Assembly: GCF_002082565.1 (NCBI RefSeq)
Contig: NZ_CP020562.1
Coordinates: forward strand, 2,542,001-2,606,000
Reading direction: 5' to 3'
Source: Halomonas sp. GT
Lineage (GTDB): Bacteria > Pseudomonadota > Gammaproteobacteria > Pseudomonadales > Halomonadaceae
Length of the DNA: 64,000 nucleotides
The notes under the pieces are model-generated. The model was not told where the DNA came from and ran no database searches. It worked only from the letters and a program-made list of their open reading frames with translations. A program made the position numbers and the translations under genes. This document shows, piece after piece, positions 8,741 through 18,593 of the stretch. Position 1 is the first letter of the stretch; each line of letters starts with the position of its first letter.

Positions 8741-10174
8741 CAGCAAGTCGCGCACATCCTTCGCTTCCCAATGCGGAAAATGCTTACGCACTAGCGCGTT
8801 CAAATCACGCTCAAAGGCTGCCCAATCGGTAGCGCCACTAACCTGCTCGCGGGCATCGGCTGTTCCGCGAATCATGCCAGCGCCAACCGTTACGTTGGTC
8901 AGTCTGTCGATGATAATAAAGCTACCAGTACCAGGGCTGGTGCGATAGTCATCCACTGGGATCGCGGCTGTTAACTCAACCTCACAGCGAGCAATCGCGT
9001 TTAACCCCAGCGAATCAGTGGCATGTCTTTCAAGTGTATTAACATCGATCTGATACTCGATGGCACTTACCTGCCCAGATAGATCTCGGGTGGCGAGCTT
9101 AAAGTCATAAAGCTTGCCCGGCGCCAATGCATCTTCATGCATCCATACAATATCCGCCATGAACGCATTAGAAAGCGGTAGGTCGGCGTCAGCACTAACA
9201 ATCCAATCACCGCGGGAAATATCAATCTCGTCTTCCAGGGTGACGGTGATTGCTTGGCCTGGATAAGCGGCGCTTAAGTCGCCGTCAAACGTTACTATTC
9301 GCTCAACCCGTGACGTTTTACCCGATGGCAGCACTTTCACTTCTTGGCCTGGGTGTAGAATACCTGCCGCCAATGTGCCGCAATAACCGCGAAAATCCAG
9401 ATTCGGGCGATTAACGTACTGTACCGGCAAACGTAAATCAGTGAGGTTTTGGTCACGACTGATTTCGACACTTTCCAGCAGCTCAATCAGCGTTTTACCT
9501 TCATAACCCGTACCGAAATACCAGGGCGTCTGATCACTGGGATTAACTACGTTGTCGCCGTTCAGTGCTGACATCGGTACAAAGCGGATATCCGGCGCAC
9601 TAAGATTGGTGGCAAACGCACGGTATTCATCAACAATCTCGTTGAAGCGCTGCTCGGAGAACTCCACCAAGTCCATTTTATTTACCGCAATCACCAAGTG
9701 CTGAATGCCCAGCAAATCGGCAATAAAGCTATGGCGACGGGTTTGAGTCTGCACCCCATAACGCGCATCAATCAAAATAATCGCCAGGCTTGCCGTTGAA
9801 GCGCCCGTGGCCATATTTCGGGTGTACTGCTCATGCCCTGGAGTATCAGCAATGATGAACTTACGCTTTTCGGTGGAGAAGAAGCGATAAGCAACATCAA
9901 TGGTAATACCCTGCTCTCGCTCTGACTGCAAGCCATCCACCAACAGCGCCAAATCAACCGTATCACCAGTAGTGCCACTGGTTTTAGACGCTTGGGTAAT
10001 TGCCGCCAGTTGATCTTCAAAGATCATTTTAGAGTCGTGCAGCAGTCGCCCGATCAGCGTGGATTTACCGTCATCAACGCTGCCACAAGTGATAAAACGC
10101 AGTAGGTCTTTGTTTTCGTGCTCGTGAAGGTACTGCTCGATATTGTCAGCAATTAAATTGGATTGATGAGCCAT
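8735..10174 (-). CDS. cysN: Sulfate adenylyltransferase subunit 1 (GTPase) CysN
   Basis: GTPase subunit of ATP sulfurylase, which makes adenosine 5'-phosphosulfate for cysteine synthesis. It is 479 residues: the G domain has GSVDDGKS at 31-38, DTPGHE at 110-115 and NKMD at 165-168, followed by EF-Tu-like domains 2 and 3. There is no fused C-terminal APS kinase (CysC); the protein ends right after the domain expected for stand-alone CysN. Its ATG shares one base with the cysD stop (TAATG), so expression is coupled. Confidence 0.95.
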   Translation of the reverse strand: MAHQSNLIADNIEQYLHEHENKDLLRFITCGSVDDGKSTLIGRLLHDSKMIFEDQLAAITQASKTSGTTGDTVDLALLVDGLQSEREQGITIDVAYRFFSTEKRKFIIADTPGHEQYTRNMATGASTASLAIILIDARYGVQTQTRRHSFIADLLGIQHLVIAVNKMDLVEFSEQRFNEIVDEYRAFATNLSAPDIRFVPMSALNGDNVVNPSDQTPWYFGTGYEGKTLIELLESVEISRDQNLTDLRLPVQYVNRPNLDFRGYCGTLAAGILHPGQEVKVLPSGKTSRVERIVTFDGDLSAAYPGQAITVTLEDEIDISRGDWIVSADADLPLSNAFMADIVWMHEDALAPGKLYDFKLATRDLSGQVSAIEYQIDVNTLERHATDSLGLNAIARCEVELTAAIPVDDYRTSPGTGSFIIIDRLTNVTVGAGMIRGTADAREQVSGATDWAAFERDLNALVRKHFPHWEAKDVRDLLR

Positions 10175-11133
10175 TAGAAGTACCCCTCGCGCTTTTTCTT
10201 CTCCATTGAACCGACCTGGTCACGGTCAATGGCACGGCCACTGCGTTCACTGGTTTTGGTCAACAGCATCTCTTGAATAATCTCGGGTAGCGTGGCCGCC
10301 GTTGATTCCACGGCACCGGTCAGTGGGTAACAGCCCAGCGTCCTGAAGCGCACAAACTTCTCTTCAGGCACTTCATCGGGTGCCAGGGGCAAGCGATCAT
10401 CGTCAACCATAACCTGCATGCCATCACGCTCAACTACCGGACGCTTGGCGGCGTAGTAAAGCGGTACAATCGAAATAGACTCAAGATAGATGTACTGCCA
10501 GATATCGAGCTCTGTCCAATTCGAAAGTGGGAAGACGCGAATTGACTCGCCCTTGTTAACGTTGGCGTTATATACATTCCAAAGCTCAGGACGCTGACTT
10601 TTCGGATCCCAGCGGTGGTATTTATCGCGGAAGGAGTAGACACGCTCTTTAGCGCGTGAAGCTTCCTCATCACGCCGTGCGCCACCGAAAGCCGCATCAA
10701 AGCCATGCTTATCCAGCGCTTGCTTTAGCGCCTGGGTTTTCATGATGTCGGTATATTTCGCACTACCGTGGTCGAAGGGGTTGATATTGGCGGCCCGCCC
10801 CTCTTCATTGGTATGCACAATCAGCTCCATTCCCGCTTCTTCTGCCATGCGGTTACGAAACTCGATCATTTCACGAAACTTCCAGGTGGTGTCCACATGC
10901 ATCAAAGGGAATGGCGGTGTCCCTGGATAGAAGGCTTTACGCGCCAAGTGCAGCATTACCGAGGAGTCTTTACCGATGGAGTACATCATGACCGGGTTAC
11001 TAAACTCAGCGGCGACTTCCCGGATAATGTGGATCGATTCAGCTTCTAGCTGCTTTAGGTGGGTCAAGCGTGCCGCATCAGGTGCGGCAGGCACCTCACG
11101 CTGGGACGCCGACGGCGCAGAAAACTGGTTCAT
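10174..11133 (-). CDS. cysD: Sulfate adenylyltransferase subunit 2 CysD
   Basis: Catalytic subunit of ATP sulfurylase, 319 residues, PAPS-reductase-like fold. The PP-loop [11 protein letters not shown] is at residues 52-62. The C-terminal part includes [13 protein letters not shown] and ends in the conserved [25 protein letters not shown] tail. The start at 11133 has a purine-rich GAGGGAGTA upstream. It is the first gene of cysDN. A 12-bp palindrome lies 26 bases upstream. Confidence 0.95.
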   Translation of the reverse strand: MNQFSAPSASQREVPAAPDAARLTHLKQLEAESIHIIREVAAEFSNPVMMYSIGKDSSVMLHLARKAFYPGTPPFPLMHVDTTWKFREMIEFRNRMAEEAGMELIVHTNEEGRAANINPFDHGSAKYTDIMKTQALKQALDKHGFDAAFGGARRDEEASRAKERVYSFRDKYHRWDPKSQRPELWNVYNANVNKGESIRVFPLSNWTELDIWQYIYLESISIVPLYYAAKRPVVERDGMQVMVDDDRLPLAPDEVPEEKFVRFRTLGCYPLTGAVESTAATLPEIIQEMLLTKTSERSGRAIDRDQVGSMEKKKREGYF

Positions 11134-11158
11134 TACCTACTCCCTCACAAAACGGTGC

Positions 11159-11170
11159 TTGCACGTGCAA
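11159..11170. promoter_or_regulatory. Palindrome TTGCACGTGCAA upstream of cysD
   Basis: A perfect 12-bp palindrome that ends 26 bases before the cysD start. It could be an operator or a small 5' UTR hairpin. It does not look like a typical CysB half-site, so the factor is unknown. Confidence 0.35.
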
Positions 11171-11312
11171 ACGCTATTTGCCGCCTGACGGTAGCGTTGC
11201 CGAAAGACGGTTATTTGAGAGTAGGGTAACGCCGAGTTAATAATAACCCAAAAGAATTAATAACTATCTTTTTATATCTTTATTGCCTAACCGTGTCTTA
11301 ACAGAAGTGACA

Positions 11313-12047
11313 TCACACAACGACACGCTCCACCCAGGTCTGCCATTCACTGCCATGGAGGTCAATAATTCGATAGCCGGGCCGAGAAGCTTCATCAATC
11401 GCAAACTGCTCAGCGCCGGGTAAGAACTGGTCCGCGATGGCAGGACAACCATACACGTCAATCTTGCCATCTGCGGTACAGTGTAACTGGGCATAGGCTT
11501 GGTGGGCATGACCAAACAAGATGATCTTAACCTGAGGATAACGGTTTAACAGTTGCCAAAACGCATCGCGATCTTTAAGGCCGATAGCATCCATCCACGC
11601 AGCGCCTACATCAACAGGAGGATGATGCATCACAATCACAGCTGGACGATCATCTTCTTCTAGGCGCTCAGCCAGTGCATTTAAGCGCTCAGCACCTAAT
11701 TCGCCATGTGGCTGGCCAGCCACATGGGTATCCAACAGTAGTAATCGCCATTGGGCAAGATCGACCTCTTCCACCAGTGAATGCTCCGCTTGCATGAAAG
11801 CTAGCTGGTCGTGATTGCCAGGGATCCAGAACCATGGGCATGGCAATGATGCCAGCGCTTGGCATGCCAACGCATAAGAGGCAGCCGTTTCATCTTGGCT
11901 CACATCCCCGCTAAATACGACGATATCGGGCCGCTCAGCGATCACCGCTTCCAGCACACGCTCAAACTGCTGCCATGGAATTCCCGCTCGAGAGCGAGCC
12001 GACTTATCGGCATGCAGGTGCGAATCAGTTATCTGAACCAGTCGCAT
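11313..12047 (-). CDS. cpdA: 3',5'-cyclic-AMP phosphodiesterase CpdA
   Basis: Cytoplasmic metallophosphoesterase that hydrolyses cAMP. All metal-ligand motifs are present in its 244 residues: DSH at 8-10, GD at 47-48, GNHD at 77-80, HHPP at 141-144 and GHAH at 179-182. It is somewhat shorter than the E. coli protein (275). The genes nudF, DUF1249 and cpdA lie in the same order as in enterobacteria. The start overlaps the upstream stop (TGATG). Confidence 0.88.
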   Translation of the reverse strand: MRLVQITDSHLHADKSARSRAGIPWQQFERVLEAVIAERPDIVVFSGDVSQDETAASYALACQALASLPCPWFWIPGNHDQLAFMQAEHSLVEEVDLAQWRLLLLDTHVAGQPHGELGAERLNALAERLEEDDRPAVIVMHHPPVDVGAAWMDAIGLKDRDAFWQLLNRYPQVKIILFGHAHQAYAQLHCTADGKIDVYGCPAIADQFLPGAEQFAIDEASRPGYRIIDLHGSEWQTWVERVVV

Positions 12048-12493
12048 CAGGGTAACTCCGGCATATCATAGGCATGGCCATGGGCTAAGCCATGCGCCAG
12101 CCACTCACCTAGGAAGCGATTTAGCTGCAGCTTCTCATCTGGCTGGTGCATTCTGGCATTCGGATAACGATAGCGACCGCTAAAGTGGCGCTCACGTTGA
12201 AAATCAGTCACCTCTGCCATACGTACATCATGGTAAAGATGGACACGCATTCTGGGGACTTCGATAACCGCATCCAGCGGCCCACTCTGGGTTACTTCCA
12301 CCATCGTGGTGTAGGGCGCCTGCTCCAGAATCTTAAGATGTAAATCGCCGAAATGTTGGTCATCGCCATGCAGCGCGATATCGCGTCGCTGGCCACTTTC
12401 CATATCACCTACCAAACGAAGCATGCGCATATAGTTGGCGCTACATTCGCCCTGCAGGGACTTTAAATCGGTGACATAGGCGGTTCTAGCCAT
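12047..12493 (-). CDS. DUF1249 protein (YqiB-like)
   Basis: A 148-residue protein of the DUF1249/YqiB family; function unknown. The family hallmarks are the N-terminal L...C..NY..L..L (around GECSANYMRMLRL) and the central YHDVRMAEV. An in-frame GTG lies two codons upstream, but AAGGAG at the ideal distance from the ATG at 12493 (MARTAYVTDL) supports that start. It lies between nudF (2-base gap) and cpdA (1-base overlap), a conserved trio. Confidence 0.85.
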   Translation of the reverse strand: MARTAYVTDLKSLQGECSANYMRMLRLVGDMESGQRRDIALHGDDQHFGDLHLKILEQAPYTTMVEVTQSGPLDAVIEVPRMRVHLYHDVRMAEVTDFQRERHFSGRYRYPNARMHQPDEKLQLNRFLGEWLAHGLAHGHAYDMPELP

Positions 12494-12495
12494 GT

Positions 12496-13182
12496 TCACT
12501 CCTTTTCAGATTCGCTTGGCATTGTCGCTGCTCGATGAGAAGCAGCGCGCAGCGAAGCGCGCTGGCTCGCTAACCAATGTAGCCCAATCAAACACATGGC
12601 GTTATCGAGTCTTCCCTGCTCCAGGAGTTCCCATGCTGTTGGGAAAGTCACCACATGAACACGGATATCTTCGTGCTCATCATCAAGACCATGAATTCCC
12701 CCCATACCCTGGGTATCGACTAAACCACAAAATAGCGTCACGCGTTCGTTACACGCCCCTGGGCTTGGGTAATAGGTATGCAGTTTAGTCAGTTCGCCAA
12801 CCTGGCAGCCAGACTCCTCCATGGCTTCGCGGCGGGCAACATCTTCAAGGGATTCGTCTTTATCTGCTAGCCCCGCCACCAACTCTAACTTCCAAGGGGA
12901 AAGCGGATCGTCAATCGCGCCAGCACGAAACTGTTCAACAAGTACTAACGCGTCACGAGCAGGGTCGTAAAGCAGCACGCCAACAGCATCGAAGCGGTTA
13001 TGCACCTCACGCCGCATCGTGCCGCTCCAGCCGCCTTCAAACAGACGATGACGAAGCTCTAAGGCTTCCAAGCGGAAAAACCCCTGATAAAGAATTTCTC
13101 GCTGAATAAGCTCGACATCGTCTCGGCCTAACTGAGGCGGCGCTGACGCATCGGGCACTAATGAATTAGGGCTAGATGCCAT
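12496..13182 (-). CDS. nudF: ADP-ribose pyrophosphatase NudF
   Basis: Nudix hydrolase that cleaves ADP-ribose to AMP and ribose 5-phosphate. The Nudix box runs from residue 104 to 125 and includes REAMEESG at 118-125. Downstream, the YYPSPGACNERVTLF segment marks the ADP-sugar subfamily. It is 228 residues, about 20 longer than E. coli NudF, mainly because of the C-terminal tail. It is the first gene of nudF-DUF1249-cpdA. Confidence 0.9.
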   Translation of the reverse strand: MASSPNSLVPDASAPPQLGRDDVELIQREILYQGFFRLEALELRHRLFEGGWSGTMRREVHNRFDAVGVLLYDPARDALVLVEQFRAGAIDDPLSPWKLELVAGLADKDESLEDVARREAMEESGCQVGELTKLHTYYPSPGACNERVTLFCGLVDTQGMGGIHGLDDEHEDIRVHVVTFPTAWELLEQGRLDNAMCLIGLHWLASQRASLRAASHRAATMPSESEKE

Positions 13183-13282
13183 GAAGCACTCCCAGTGTTA
13201 ACAATCGTTCTATTATCAATGCTTACCACTGGGAATGCCAATGCGCCTATCAACCTTAGCGCTAGACGCCTTGGCTAAGAGT

Positions 13283-13927
13283 CTACAGCTCGCCGAGCAA
13301 TACTTCGGCATCGCGGCGTAGTGCCTCATCAGATGCTTGGCGATTCTCTCGTGCAGTGCCGTTCACGGCACGCTGCGCATGCTCACGAGCAGCTTGGGTA
13401 TTCCCCTCTTCTTTCAAGAACGCCGCGTAGTAATAGTTCACATCAATACCGTCTGGGCGGATCTCTAGCGCGCGCTGAAACATACGCTCAGCGGTATCGC
13501 TGTTGCCAAAGCCTAGCGGCCTGCCTGGTGCACGGTCATATAGCGCTCCTAGCGTGACATAAGCCGAACCATTGCCGCCTTGTGGGTCGATCTCAATAGC
13601 ACGCTCCAGTACATCGCGGGCATCGCCAGCGGTGCCTAGTGCACCAAGCCCGCCGCGTTCACGCGCATAGGAAGCCAGTACGATGCCTTGCCAGATTAAT
13701 ACTTCCGCTTGATCAGGATGTTGGCTAGCCAGCTGTTCAGCCTCATTGACTAGCGCTTTAAGGGTACTCTCGCGCTCGTTAGCTGGCATCTCAGTGACGG
13801 TGTGCTCCCAACGGTTTTTTAGCGAGAATACATCGCCTTCATAGGCCGACACGCTTAATGGGGCTAGCGCCAAGGTGCTACCTAAGGCCGCTGCAATGAG
13901 TAAACGAGAAAAAGGGGGTGTGCGCAT
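13283..13927 (-). CDS. Exported TPR-repeat protein
   Basis: A 214-residue protein with a Sec signal peptide (residues 1-27, ending SVSAYEG) and two to three tetratricopeptide repeats. The repeats show as the helical pairs around ARDVLERAIEIDPQGGNGSAYVTLGALYD and AERMFQRALEIRPDG (positions ~105-185). The frame continues upstream to 14035, but CAGGAGC before the ATG at 13927 and the signal peptide fix the start. TPR proteins of this kind act as scaffolds; a precise role cannot be read. It is a single gene, divergent from greB. Confidence 0.75.
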   Translation of the reverse strand: MRTPPFSRLLIAAALGSTLALAPLSVSAYEGDVFSLKNRWEHTVTEMPANERESTLKALVNEAEQLASQHPDQAEVLIWQGIVLASYARERGGLGALGTAGDARDVLERAIEIDPQGGNGSAYVTLGALYDRAPGRPLGFGNSDTAERMFQRALEIRPDGIDVNYYYAAFLKEEGNTQAAREHAQRAVNGTARENRQASDEALRRDAEVLLGEL

Positions 13928-14120
13928 AATAAGCTCCTGGTTTATTTTTGTGCTTTCTAGCAAGTAATACGTCTGGTTTTGGGGCCTTAAATCGCCCACA
14001 CCCATAATGTAACGAACGTTTGAATGAATCGCCAATAAATAAGCGCTTTGTGAACAACACTGCCATTAGCGTAAGCTGGTACTCTTTGAAGAGGTGAAAA
14101 ACGCAATGAAAGGCCGAAAT

Positions 14121-14639
14121 ATGACGCGCTGGCGCGATCCAGCGAAAGACCCGCGCCAAGAACCCAAGAGCAACCTGATCACAGCAAAGGGTGCGGCTCG
14201 CCTGCGCGCTGTCCTGGATCATCTATCGCGAGTTAAACGCCCCGCCATTTCGGCCAAAGTCGGCGAAGCCGCCGCCCAGGGTGACCGCAGTGAAAATGCG
14301 GATTACACCTATAACAAAAAAGAGTTAAACCGCGTTATTGCGCGTATTGGGTACCTAACAAAACGGTTAGACGAACTGCAAATTGTTGATCGTCTGCCCG
14401 CTGACACCAGCAAGGTTTTTTTCGGCGCGTACGTAGATTTGGAAGATGAAAGCGGAGAGCAAGTTCATCTTAGGATTGTTGGCCATGACGAAATCGATAC
14501 CAAAAAACGCTGGATCAGTATCGACGCCCCCATGGCCAAAGCACTGCTCGGGAAAGAAGTAGACGACGATATTACGGTGCTCACACCCAATGGCGAGACG
14601 TTCTACACCATCACGGCGATCCGTTATCCGGGCATGTAA
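14121..14639 (+). CDS. greB: Transcript cleavage factor GreB
   Basis: Rescues backtracked RNA polymerase by inserting a coiled coil in its secondary channel. The acidic tip GDRSENADYTYNKKEL is intact, and the C-terminal FKBP-like domain follows. I chose ATG 14121 (MTRWRDP), which gives 172 residues and an N terminus like other gammaproteobacterial GreB. Earlier in-frame GTG (14094) and ATG (14106) codons are possible. The GreB rather than GreA call rests on the basic N-terminal extension and the residues around the tip. Confidence 0.88.
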   Translation: MTRWRDPAKDPRQEPKSNLITAKGAARLRAVLDHLSRVKRPAISAKVGEAAAQGDRSENADYTYNKKELNRVIARIGYLTKRLDELQIVDRLPADTSKVFFGAYVDLEDESGEQVHLRIVGHDEIDTKKRWISIDAPMAKALLGKEVDDDITVLTPNGETFYTITAIRYPGM

Positions 14640-14665
14640 TCATCGCCTACTTAGGGCGGTAAGGA

Positions 14666-15397
14666 CTACTCTTCTAACGAGTAATCTACCGTAGTGACGA
14701 CTCTGATTCGTTTGATGTGGGGTGTATAGCTATCAAGATCCTCAATAGAAAAGTAGCCCTGGGTCGCTTGGCGTATTCCCCCGACACCGCTACCGGAATC
14801 TTCGGCAAACTGCTGAGCTGCATTGCGCGCATCAGCAGTCGCTTCAGCAATCATTTCAGGCTTGATCGCGTCTAGACCCGTAAACAAAAACTCGGTCCGG
14901 TATTCGTAGCTAGGCGATAGCAGCACGCCTTGACGTACCAAGGCAGTGGCTTGGGGCACTGCATCTATCACACCACTGACATCATCAGTACGCAGCAGCA
15001 ACGTGGCCTCAGCACGATAACGCTCGTCTGGACGCTCGCCACCACCATACATATTGCTAAATTGATCAGTAATACGCGGTGGCGTTACGCTTACATTGCC
15101 CATATCGAAACCACGGGCATCCAAAAATTGGCGAATCAATTGCTCATTGCTGGAAAGTTGCTGTTCCAGGTCAGCAAGCGAATTTGCATTAACGGTATAG
15201 TTAAGTGGCCATAGCACCATATCCGCCGCCACTTCGCGCTCGGCCAAGCCACGTACAGTGACGCTGCGTGAAGATTGCTGCCAAACCTCAGCAGCCCCCT
15301 TGAAGTAACTGCCTCCCCACACTAAACCCAGCGCCAGCAAACCGCCCAAGATCAACGCACTGCCTATAATGGCCGTCGTACGAACGTTTCCTGTCAT
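14666..15397 (-). CDS. SIMPL-domain (DUF541) membrane-anchored protein
   Basis: A SIMPL/DUF541 domain protein with one N-terminal transmembrane helix (TAIIGSALILGGLLALGLVWG) and an outward-facing domain beginning SSRSVTVRGLAEREV. The family (YggE-like) is linked to stress in some species, but its molecular function is unknown. The frame is open to 15448. AAGGGG six bases before the ATG at 15397 (MTGNVRT) supports that start, giving 243 residues. The gene is convergent with greB, with no obvious terminator between them. Confidence 0.78.
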   Translation of the reverse strand: MTGNVRTTAIIGSALILGGLLALGLVWGGSYFKGAAEVWQQSSRSVTVRGLAEREVAADMVLWPLNYTVNANSLADLEQQLSSNEQLIRQFLDARGFDMGNVSVTPPRITDQFSNMYGGGERPDERYRAEATLLLRTDDVSGVIDAVPQATALVRQGVLLSPSYEYRTEFLFTGLDAIKPEMIAEATADARNAAQQFAEDSGSGVGGIRQATQGYFSIEDLDSYTPHIKRIRVVTTVDYSLEE

Positions 15398-15481
15398 TTC
15401 CATCCCCTTCACACGTGAAGCCGAAACGCGGCTCACTATTGGCATCATAGACGCAAATAGTCGTCTCAGCGGTGGCGCTTG

Positions 15482-16471
15482 CTATTTGCCGGCACGATAC
15501 ACTTTAAAGCGCCGATTATCTGCCAAGATCTCAAAACCACCGAAGGTGCTTTCCAGTACATCGGGATAAGGAAGAAAGGCATTCGCGACTAGCAGAAGCT
15601 GGCCTCTGGCCGATAAATGATTGGGCGCTTCTGAAATAAGGCGCGAGCTAGGGCTATAGGTAATCTCTCGCTCCTGGTGAAACGGAGGGTTACTCACTAT
15701 CAGATCAAACTGCTCGCCCTCAAGCGCTGAATAGACGTCGCTCTCCAGCACCCGACCACTAAGCTGGTTAGCCGCTAACGTTCGGCGGCACGCTTCCACC
15801 GCAAACGCACTGACATCCACGGCAGTGACCTGATGGCCTCGCGCTGCAAACCAAGCACTAATAATGCCGTCGCCGCAGCCCACATCCAGCACGTTGAGCG
15901 GCTTTTTAGGCAAGCTAGTCTCTATGCTTTCGAGCATTAAACGCGTGCCTTCATCAACCTTGCCGTGGCCAAAGACGCCAGGATGGCTCACCAGTTTTAA
16001 ATCCAGCGCTTCAAAAGTTTGCCACGCATTGTCCGGCAGCTCCATCGCTACCGTACGAGTGGCAAATAACGAACAACGACGAGCGTTATCGAGCTTATCG
16101 CAGCGCATGCTCAACTCGCTGAGTATTTTTGGCACACGCTTAATGCCGCCCTGGTGCTCGCCTACAACGTCGACTGGGGTGTTTTCAGGCAGCACGTGGC
16201 ATAGCCATGTTAGCCACCAAATCCCCAATTGATGGGCTTTCGGCCAGAACAGCACTACCTGCCCAGCCTGCTCGACAAACGGAACATCAAATGGGCTGGC
16301 GGCTGCTTTACCACTGGCCACCCACTGCTCACGCAGCGCCACGTCACCACTTATCATTGCCGTGGAGCGAGCTTGCAACCATGCATCAGCAGGCGGTGCA
16401 ACAGGCCATAAATTAGCCGATTGGCCATAGAAACGTTCAAGAAGTTGGCAAGCAGGCAGTTGCGCGCTCAT
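15482..16471 (-). CDS. rsmC: 16S rRNA (guanine-1207-N2)-methyltransferase RsmC-like
   Basis: A 329-residue two-domain methyltransferase: an N-terminal degenerate methyltransferase-like half and a C-terminal catalytic half. SAM motif I LDVGCGDG is at 195-202, and the base-flipping NPPF motif at 261-264. VSNPPFHQ is the m2G methyltransferase signature shared by RsmC and RlmG. Length and the first-half pattern fit RsmC (E. coli 343). It overlaps the upstream methyltransferase gene by four bases. Confidence 0.82.
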   Translation of the reverse strand: MSAQLPACQLLERFYGQSANLWPVAPPADAWLQARSTAMISGDVALREQWVASGKAAASPFDVPFVEQAGQVVLFWPKAHQLGIWWLTWLCHVLPENTPVDVVGEHQGGIKRVPKILSELSMRCDKLDNARRCSLFATRTVAMELPDNAWQTFEALDLKLVSHPGVFGHGKVDEGTRLMLESIETSLPKKPLNVLDVGCGDGIISAWFAARGHQVTAVDVSAFAVEACRRTLAANQLSGRVLESDVYSALEGEQFDLIVSNPPFHQEREITYSPSSRLISEAPNHLSARGQLLLVANAFLPYPDVLESTFGGFEILADNRRFKVYRAGK

Positions 16472-17346
16472 ACATCAGCCTCGGGTTTGATGAAGGTATA
16501 AAGTAGATAGCGTCCTAGCCGCCAGTGAGGATCTTGGCGGCAATACTGCTTTTCGAGCGCCAGCAGCGTTGCCTGATCACTCTCCTCTGCAGAAGGATGG
16601 CGTAAATAATCCTGAAAAATTCGTATCCCGGCAACGGAATCCATGAGCAGACCGTTATTCGTTGCCCACTGGCACACTTCGTCGTGGGTAACCGGTGAGA
16701 TAGGCGTCAACCGCTGTCGCTTCCCTTTGCCTTCAAGCTGGTCACTCAGGGCTTTTTGTAGGTTACCTTTAATGACGTTGGAGAAACGCAACGCATCGCG
16801 GTTAAACACCATCAAACTTAACTGGCCGCCGGGGGCAAGTAGACTAGCAAGCGTTTGCACGGCCTGCTCAGGCTCTCCTAGCCACTCAAGCACAGCGTGA
16901 CAGGTGATGAGCGGCCAAGGCCCAGGCGCTTGCTGCGGCAGCGTCTGAAGAGGCGCAGCAAGATAACGAATCTGTTCTGGTGGCCAAGCACCTGCAGCAA
17001 ATCGCTCGTCATGCCATGCGCTGGCATGGGCCAACATATCCTGAGAAGGCTCTGCCATGGTGACCGCGTGTCCACGCTGAGCAAACCACCCCGAGAGCTG
17101 TCCTAAACCACCACCAACATCAAGCACTGGCTGTGCTGTCAGGCGCAGCATTTGCGGCAGCAAATAATCCAGCATCGCCAGGCGCAGCTCGCCACGGGGC
17201 GCTTGATAAAGCGAACGAGAAAACTTATCGACCAAACCGTCAAAATAGCGATCTCCCGCCTGAGTTAGCTCATAGTCTTTTGAAATATGGTCTTTTGAAA
17301 TATGGCTTTTTGAAGTAGGACTTGTTGATGTATTAAGGGGATGCAT
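16468..17346 (-). CDS. cmoM: tRNA 5-carboxymethoxyuridine methyltransferase CmoM-like
   Basis: SAM-dependent methyltransferase that probably forms the methyl ester of cmo5U in tRNA, completing the pathway begun by cmoAB at the left edge. The conserved segment DRYFDGLVDKFSRSLY aligns by eye with the E. coli CmoM start, and motif I is LDVGGGLGQLSGWF. Upstream of this core, the protein has a ~25-residue extension that contains a duplicated HISKD, encoded by a 15-nt DNA repeat. The frame is open to 17454; the ATG at 17346 is my choice, without a clear ribosome binding site. A shorter start inside the repeat is possible. Confidence 0.75.
   Translation of the reverse strand: MHPLNTSTSPTSKSHISKDHISKDYELTQAGDRYFDGLVDKFSRSLYQAPRGELRLAMLDYLLPQMLRLTAQPVLDVGGGLGQLSGWFAQRGHAVTMAEPSQDMLAHASAWHDERFAAGAWPPEQIRYLAAPLQTLPQQAPGPWPLITCHAVLEWLGEPEQAVQTLASLLAPGGQLSLMVFNRDALRFSNVIKGNLQKALSDQLEGKGKRQRLTPISPVTHDEVCQWATNNGLLMDSVAGIRIFQDYLRHPSAEESDQATLLALEKQYCRQDPHWRLGRYLLYTFIKPEADV
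17276..17319. repeat. 15-nt tandem repeat in the cmoM 5' end
   Basis: TCTTTTGAAATATGG occurs twice exactly (17276-17290, 17291-17305), followed by a diverged third copy. It encodes the duplicated HISKD in the extra N-terminal segment of the CmoM-like protein. Confidence 0.7.
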
Positions 17347-17492
17347 GCATGGCGCCAAGCGTTGACTTAAAGTCGCGTAGTTTAACCTGCCTGAGAGCAG
17401 AAGGCTTGCTCCGATAGTGGAGACGACGAGGGTTAAGTGTCGATGCCAAGCCATACCACGAGTATTGTCTTTCGGATCGAAAACAGCTAATT

Positions 17493-17506
17493 TGGGAACG
17501 TTCCCA
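17493..17506. promoter_or_regulatory. LacI-family operator upstream of its own gene
   Basis: TGGGAACGTTCCCA, a perfect 14-bp palindrome with a central CG as LacI-family operators have, lies 24 bases before the regulator start. A 12/14 match lies before the kinase gene at 18594, so I read the pair as autoregulation plus operon control. Confidence 0.75.
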
Positions 17507-17529
17507 TTTATTTAAGAAACGCGCCACTT

Positions 17530-18540
17530 ATGCCGTCATCTCGGGCCACCCTCATTGAAGTTGCCAAATTAGCGGGTACATCCAAAACCAGCGTCTCACG
17601 TTATTTCGGTTCAGAGCGCGAACGGCTAACCCCCAAGCTCCAGTCACAGATTGAACAGGCAGCTAACACATTGGGCTATCAGCCCAATCTCATGGCGCGT
17701 GGTTTAAAAGGCGGAGGCTCACGGCTGCTGGGTATGCTAGTGGCTGATATACGTAACCCTTTTTCTGTTGCCGCTGTACATGGCGTAGAGCAAGCCGCTC
17801 GAGCCCACGGCTATTCGCTGATCGTGTGTAATACCGATAACGACCCAGAGCAAGAACAAACGCACCTAGCATCGCTGGCCGCCTATCAAGTGGAAGGCCT
17901 GATTATCAATGCGGCAGGGCAACCTGAATCTCAGTTGCAAGCATTAATGCACAGCGGTATTCCGTTGGTGCTTCTTGACCGCGAAATTCGCCAGCTCGAT
18001 GCCGAGGTTATTGGGCTCGATAACACCCAAGCGATTGATATGGCACTGGATCACTTAGTGCAACAAGGCTATCGCTCAGTGCTTTATGTAAGTGAAGCGC
18101 CTGAACATGCCAGCGCTCGCCAAGAACGGCTGAAACGATTTAAGCAGCAAGTAAAAACTCTAGGCCTGGACAACCAGACGCTAGTGCTAAGCAGCCTAGA
18201 TGAACATTCACCCATACCAACATTAACCGAGTTTACCCAACGTCCTGCCAGCGCTCCCAAGGCAGTATTGTGCGCCAACGGCAACGTAACGCTCACTATG
18301 GTGCGCAGCTTTCAGCACCTTGGCCTCACGATGGGATCAATCGGCTTACTTGGCATAGATGAGTTGGAGTGGTGTGAACTCGTGTCGCCAGGCATCACCA
18401 CCCTTGCCCAGCCAACCGATGCGATTGGTCAAGCCGCCGTTGCCTGCCTGCTTAATCAGCTTCCCCAACACGCAGGTAAGCTCGCCGTGCAAGCCCGACA
18501 CTCACCAACGCTGATTGCCCGGGGCAGCACCATCCGCTAA
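17530..18540 (+). CDS. LacI-family repressor, PtxS-like
   Basis: A 336-residue LacI-family regulator. The N-terminal helix-turn-helix (TLIEVAKLAGTSKTSVSRYF, residues 7-26) and hinge are followed by a periplasmic-binding-protein-like sensor domain. Overall pattern and neighbours (a KguK-like kinase and a KguD/GhrB-like reductase) resemble PtxS, the 2-ketogluconate-responsive repressor of pseudomonads. The ligand is inferred from that context. Palindromes before this gene and before the kinase are candidate operators. Confidence 0.8.
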   Translation: MPSSRATLIEVAKLAGTSKTSVSRYFGSERERLTPKLQSQIEQAANTLGYQPNLMARGLKGGGSRLLGMLVADIRNPFSVAAVHGVEQAARAHGYSLIVCNTDNDPEQEQTHLASLAAYQVEGLIINAAGQPESQLQALMHSGIPLVLLDREIRQLDAEVIGLDNTQAIDMALDHLVQQGYRSVLYVSEAPEHASARQERLKRFKQQVKTLGLDNQTLVLSSLDEHSPIPTLTEFTQRPASAPKAVLCANGNVTLTMVRSFQHLGLTMGSIGLLGIDELEWCELVSPGITTLAQPTDAIGQAAVACLLNQLPQHAGKLAVQARHSPTLIARGSTIR

Positions 18541-18593
18541 GGATAGCCCTTACCTGCAGCGTTGCGAGACTCAGTACAACTGACAGCTCGAAA

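Noticed and set aside
15482..17346. Two adjacent methyltransferases as a natural-product or modification cluster
   Set aside because: Both match tRNA/rRNA modification enzymes (RsmC and CmoM) with a four-base overlap; no other cluster genes.
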